Positions 34,740 through 37,437 of a stretch of 37,437 nucleotides of DNA are shown in pieces. The stretch comes from Actinomycetota bacterium (GTDB taxonomy: Bacteria > Actinomycetota > CADDZG01 > JAHWKV01), in contig DASTUJ010000224.1 of the NCBI GenBank assembly GCA_035759705.1, positions 1 to 37,437 of the forward strand, written 5' to 3'. The notes beneath the pieces were generated by a model. It saw only the letters and a program-made list of their open reading frames with translations, searched no databases and was not told where the DNA came from. A program made the position numbers and the translations under genes. Within the stretch, counting starts at the first letter, position 1. The number at the start of each line of letters is the position of its first letter.

Positions 34740-36032
34740 TTACGCTTGCGCCGGTGACGCTTCTCCGAACCCGAACCAGAAGCTCTCAGGGAACGGGCCG
34801 CCGTGAAAGTCGATCTTTCCCTCGGGCGGGGGCAGCAGGTGGACGTTCGGCCTGAGCAGCACCCTGCGGACCACCTCGGGAATCACGACCGAGCCGACGT
34901 ATTTGCCCAGGCAGGTGTGGTGGCCGTAGCCGAAGTGCAGGCTGAGGAAGTCGGGCCGGTCGGTTCGAAAGGTCTCCGGCTCCTGCAGGACATCCTCGTC
35001 GAAACCTGCGGACGACGTGCACGCAAAGACCAGGGTCCCCGCCGGGATTACGGTCTCCCTGTCGGTCCCCGCAGCGACGGTGTAGTCCTCGACCGACAGG
35101 CGGAAGATCAGCGGGTTGATGGGGTTGAGCCGCAGCCCCTCCCACACGTACTCGTCGAAGGCTGCCGGGTCGTCCGCTTTGGCCGCCTCGGCCGCCTGCG
35201 CGTGAATCTCGGGCTGGAGCAGGATCTGCTCGAGCGACTGGGCGATCGCCTGCGAGGTGGTCTCCCCGGTCCCGACCAGCAAGCCCATGATGTTGGAGAG
35301 CAGCCGCTCGTCGTCGAAGCCGATCTCGGACGGGAACTGCGTGCGCACCAGCCGGCTGAACGTGTCCTGCGGAGCGTCCCCGTTCTTGCCGTAGGCGGTC
35401 TTCCGCTTCTCCGCCAGGAGGCCGGTCAGGTACTCCTTCATCTCCTTGCCGGTCTGGACGGCGGCCTCGTGGATAGCGGGGTCGTTGAGCAGGTTCTTGA
35501 ACATGTTGGTCTGGGTGTTCTTCGACCACCGGTACATCGACTCCAGGTCGGGGCCGGGAAAGCCGAAGTACCCGCCGACGATGCTTATGGGGACGAACCG
35601 GCACAACTTGCTGATTGCTTCGATCTTGCCTTCGGGGGCGGCAGCGTCCAGCGCTCCTTCGGCGAGGCTGGCGGCCATCTTGCGCACACCCGGCAAGTCC
35701 TCCGGCTTCAGCACGGCCTGCATGATGCCCTTTTCCCGCCAGTTGATCGGGGTGGCGTCCCGGGCAAGCATGAACGGGCCGACCACCGGGTCCATGTGCG
35801 GCTGGTAGGGCCTAACCGTGAAGACCTTTTCCCGAGAGAGGACCTCGGTCACGTCCGCGAAACGGGTTACGAAGGTGAAGTTGGGGGTTTTGAGGATCGG
35901 GCGGTTTTCCCGCAACTCCTTGAAGAAGGGGCGCCAGTCGGTCCGGATCCATTTGAGGGCAAGGCCGACTTTGGTCTTGTCGTCTGCAGCATCGTACTGC
36001 TCGAGGTAGCTGGTTGTTGCCGTGTCTGACAA
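34740..36032 (-). CDS. Cytochrome P450
   Basis: A 430-residue soluble P450. The haem loop HFGYGHHTCLGKY gives the Cys374 ligand; the ExxR motif is WEGLRLNP and the I-helix reads LLVGTGETTSQAI, keeping the acid-alcohol pair Glu-Thr needed for oxygen activation. The start is TTG at 36032 with GGAGG six bases before it. It is the first gene of a probable two-gene operon with the cyclooxygenase-like gene. Electron-transfer partners (ferredoxin, reductase) are not adjacent, so it could use a peroxide or hydroperoxide made by the partner enzyme. That last point is inference. Confidence 0.92.
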   Translation of the reverse strand: MSDTATTSYLEQYDAADDKTKVGLALKWIRTDWRPFFKELRENRPILKTPNFTFVTRFADVTEVLSREKVFTVRPYQPHMDPVVGPFMLARDATPINWREKGIMQAVLKPEDLPGVRKMAASLAEGALDAAAPEGKIEAISKLCRFVPISIVGGYFGFPGPDLESMYRWSKNTQTNMFKNLLNDPAIHEAAVQTGKEMKEYLTGLLAEKRKTAYGKNGDAPQDTFSRLVRTQFPSEIGFDDERLLSNIMGLLVGTGETTSQAIAQSLEQILLQPEIHAQAAEAAKADDPAAFDEYVWEGLRLNPINPLIFRLSVEDYTVAAGTDRETVIPAGTLVFACTSSAGFDEDVLQEPETFRTDRPDFLSLHFGYGHHTCLGKYVGSVVIPEVVRRVLLRPNVHLLPPPEGKIDFHGGPFPESFWFGFGEASPAQA

Positions 36033-36119
36033 GAGTGACCTCCCATCCGCCTCGAGCGCATTTGGAATACGCTCGAAGCGCCCAGAGGAGCACCTTTCTT
36101 GACTCCGGCGGACAGATTT

Positions 36120-36147
36120 AGCCTAGAGCTTTCGTGCCGGTGGTCAA
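36120..36147 (-). promoter_or_regulatory. Candidate promoter of the P450-peroxidase operon
   Basis: On the minus strand TTGACC (36147-36142) and TAGGCT (36125-36120) are 16 bp apart. The predicted transcript starts about 80 bp before the P450 start codon. Confidence 0.5.
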
Positions 36148-36165
36148 GAGGCAACTGAGGGAGGA

Positions 36166-36190
36166 AGTACCTAATTAGATGAGAGGTACT
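36166..36190. promoter_or_regulatory. Candidate operator: AGTACCT inverted repeat
   Basis: AGTACCT (36166-36172) and AGGTACT (36184-36190) are perfect inverted arms around an 11-bp spacer that contains CTAATTAG overlapping the left arm. The site ends 19 bp upstream of the P450 -35 element, a position that suits an activator. The TACCTAAT string also occurs twice in direct orientation (36168 and 36190 regions). No regulator gene is nearby. Confidence 0.4.
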
Positions 36191-36192
36191 AC

Positions 36193-36540
36193 CTAATCCT
36201 CTTTGCGTTTCCAGGAGGCCTTGCGCTCCGGGCGGACCCTGATCTGCGACTGCTCGGAGCCGGAGCCCTTGGATATGATTTCTGCCGTCCCGGTGATCAG
36301 CACCCCCCATTTCGGCTTGCCGTAGATGAGGATCGAGACCCTCGGGTCGGCCTCGATGTTGCGCATCTTGGCGGCGTTGGAGTCGGTCTCGAAGCGGATA
36401 GCACCGTCCTCCCACCGGACCCCGACCGGCGCCGCATGCGGGAAGCCGTCCCGGCCGTTGGTCGTCAGGACGCCGACGGTGCGGTCGGTTCTCTCCAGCT
36501 CCCAGTCCTCGAAGACGGGCCCGGTGGCTTCACCCGGCAC
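36193..36540 (-). CDS. PNPOx-like flavin/F420-binding oxidoreductase
   Basis: A 115-residue protein of the pyridoxamine-5'-phosphate-oxidase-like split-barrel superfamily. Visible features are VGVLTTNGRDGFPHAAPVGVRWEDGAIRFETDSNAAKMRNIEADPRVSILIY, the pattern shared by FMN- and F420-binding members in actinobacteria. The cofactor cannot be decided. The start is GTG at 36540, inside the end of the glyoxalase gene (11-base overlap), so the two are coupled. It lies upstream of the P450 operator region. Confidence 0.82.
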   Translation of the reverse strand: MPGEATGPVFEDWELERTDRTVGVLTTNGRDGFPHAAPVGVRWEDGAIRFETDSNAAKMRNIEADPRVSILIYGKPKWGVLITGTAEIISKGSGSEQSQIRVRPERKASWKRKED

Positions 36541-36952
36541 GGGCGATCACCTCCACCTCGTTGCCCTCGGGGTCGTCTACGTAGAAGGTCCGCACGTCCT
36601 TGAGCACCGGGTGGACTCCCTCCCGCACCTCCAGGCCGTAGGTCCGGCAGATTTCGCCGAGCTCCTCGTACCGGCTGGAGTTCACTGCGAACGCGAGGTG
36701 GTGGAGCACCCGGGACGGCTTGTCCCGGGGAAACTCGGGGGAATCCGGGGACTGCGGGAACAGGACGATCATCTGCGGGATTCCGCCCGGCCCCTCGCCG
36801 GCGCTGAGGAACTTGACCCGGAAGTCGGGCTCCGAGATCAACTCCAGCCCGAAAAGATCCCGGTAGAAGCGGAGGGTGGCTTCCATGTCGCGGGTCCACA
36901 ACACGATCTCGGCGAGGCCGAGCACTGTGCGGTCGAGGGAAGGTTCGGTCAA
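36530..36952 (-). CDS. Glyoxalase/dioxygenase-fold (VOC) protein
   Basis: A 140-residue VOC-superfamily protein with paired beta-alpha-beta-beta-beta units. Possible metal ligands are Glu15 (GLAEIVLWTRDMEATLRFYRD), His85 (LHHLAFAVNSS) and Glu near the C-terminus (DPEGNEVEVIA). It could be a glyoxalase, dioxygenase or resistance protein; the substrate is unknown. A TTG at 36952 is used as start; a GTG ten codons on is possible. Its end overlaps the PNPOx-like gene. Confidence 0.8.
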   Translation of the reverse strand: MTEPSLDRTVLGLAEIVLWTRDMEATLRFYRDLFGLELISEPDFRVKFLSAGEGPGGIPQMIVLFPQSPDSPEFPRDKPSRVLHHLAFAVNSSRYEELGEICRTYGLEVREGVHPVLKDVRTFYVDDPEGNEVEVIARAG

Positions 36953-36985
36953 GCTTCAGACCGGGGCTGGGCCGGCGCTTCGGTG

Positions 36986-37126
36986 TTAGTGGCAGCCCTC
37001 GTGACCGCAACCGCACTCGTGGGCTACGTGACCTTCGTGGGATCCGTGCTTCTGGCAGTAGTCGCTGCAGTACCCGTCTTCGCGAGCTTCGCATTTGCAA
37101 CCTTCGTGACCGCACTGCTGAGCCAT
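36986..37126 (-). CDS. Bacterial metallothionein
   Basis: A 46-residue Cys- and His-rich protein with eight Cys (C5, C10, C12, C20, C24, C38, C40, C45) and seven His. The pattern CGHEGCKCEAREDGYCSDYC resembles the BmtA/SmtA family of zinc-binding metallothioneins, including the GxYCSxxC finger and the CGCGHEGC tail. It should sequester Zn or other soft metals in the cytoplasm. The ATG at 37126 has AGGAGG five bases upstream; a longer frame exists but lacks support. The CGHEGC motif occurs at both ends of the protein. Confidence 0.88.
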   Translation of the reverse strand: MAQQCGHEGCKCEAREDGYCSDYCQKHGSHEGHVAHECGCGHEGCH

Positions 37127-37223
37127 AGCTGCCTCCTTCGATTGTCCGTACCCGCTAACGATACGCCGGTTGGCACTCCTGGTCACCCTCGGCAGGGGCG
37201 CGTTTGTTGTTAACCTATCGGAC

Positions 37224-37437
37224 GTGCCCAAAGACGACGGTCTGAAGATCGGTATCTCCCAGTGCCTGCTGGGGGCCGAGGTGCGTTATGACGGCGGCCA
37301 CAAGCGCAACAGCTTCGTGGTCGACCTCCTGGGTGCGGTTTTCTCCTGGGTCCCCGTCTGTCCCGAAGTCGAATCCGGCATGGGCGTGCCCCGGGAGCCG
37401 GTGGAGCTGAAGGCCTCCGATTCGGGCACGAAGATGG
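37224..37437 (+). CDS. DUF523 (TudS-like) protein, partial at window end
   Basis: The first 71 codons of a DUF523-family protein; the rest is outside. The signature ISQCLLGAEVRYDGGHKRN is followed by WVPVCPEVESGMGVPREPV, with the two Cys that would help bind an iron-sulfur cluster. Characterised relatives (TudS) remove sulfur from thiouracil, but most members have no known role. The start is GTG at 37224. It is divergent from the metallothionein gene, with 97 bp between them. Confidence 0.85.
   Translation, partial: MPKDDGLKIGISQCLLGAEVRYDGGHKRNSFVVDLLGAVFSWVPVCPEVESGMGVPREPVELKASDSGTKM

Noticed and set aside
1-37437. tRNA, rRNA, CRISPR arrays, transposases, integrases, phage genes
   Set aside because: None was seen by reading; the window looks like stable chromosomal backbone. 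A covariance-model scan would be needed to exclude small RNAs.

Overview
The window comes from a high-GC bacterium and looks like chromosomal DNA of a member of the Actinomycetota. The main support is a Pup-proteasome locus (Mpa/ARC ATPase, Dop, Pup, PrcB, PrcA), a eukaryotic-type GSII next to a GSI-beta glutamine synthetase, and frequent GTG and TTG start codons. Best matches are to general actinobacterial families rather than to any one genus I can name, so a deep or uncultured lineage is possible. I saw no rRNA, tRNA, CRISPR array, insertion sequence or phage gene.

Layout. 1-6540 (minus strand): trmI, mpa, dop, pup, prcB and the start of prcA, with an unexpected secreted glycine-rich protein gene between pup and prcB. 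6605-9545: divergent glnII and glnA, each followed by a strong terminator. 9559-13405: an RDD membrane protein, a lipoprotein, a LOG-family protein and NAD synthetase. 13504-20058: a two-component system, a membrane-anchored M15 peptidase, and a binding lipoprotein overlapping a large sensor phosphatase of the SpoIIE/PP2C class. 20062-26460: the branched-chain amino acid operon ilvB-ilvN-ilvC-leuA-leuB, preceded by a complete leader-peptide attenuator. 26461-32998: a glutamate-cysteine-ligase-like enzyme, a Gfo/Idh oxidoreductase with a divergent triosephosphate isomerase, ilvD, and several small genes. 33083-37126: a cyclooxygenase-like haem peroxidase in tandem with a cytochrome P450, then a PNPOx-like protein, a glyoxalase-fold protein and a metallothionein. 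A partial DUF523 gene runs off the right edge.

How the genes fit together. The left end tags proteins with Pup and degrades them; the ligase PafA is not in the window and may lie beyond prcA. The central block makes valine, leucine and isoleucine precursors, with ilvD placed separately. The ilvB leader (TTGACA promoter, Shine-Dalgarno, a short peptide rich in Leu and ending Leu-Val, then a terminator hairpin with six T) is one of the clearest regulatory structures here. A second possible Leu-rich leader lies before leuA. Two surface-protein genes (the M15 peptidase and a lipoprotein) share a GCCGATAA element that resembles promoters of the FliA/WhiG sigma factor.

Most promising system. The P450-cyclooxygenase pair at 33083-36032 looks like a split, bacterial version of fungal dioxygenase-P450 fusions that make signalling oxylipins. 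The cyclooxygenase-like protein keeps the radical Tyr, the proximal His and the aspirin-site Ser, but has Asp where the distal haem His should be.
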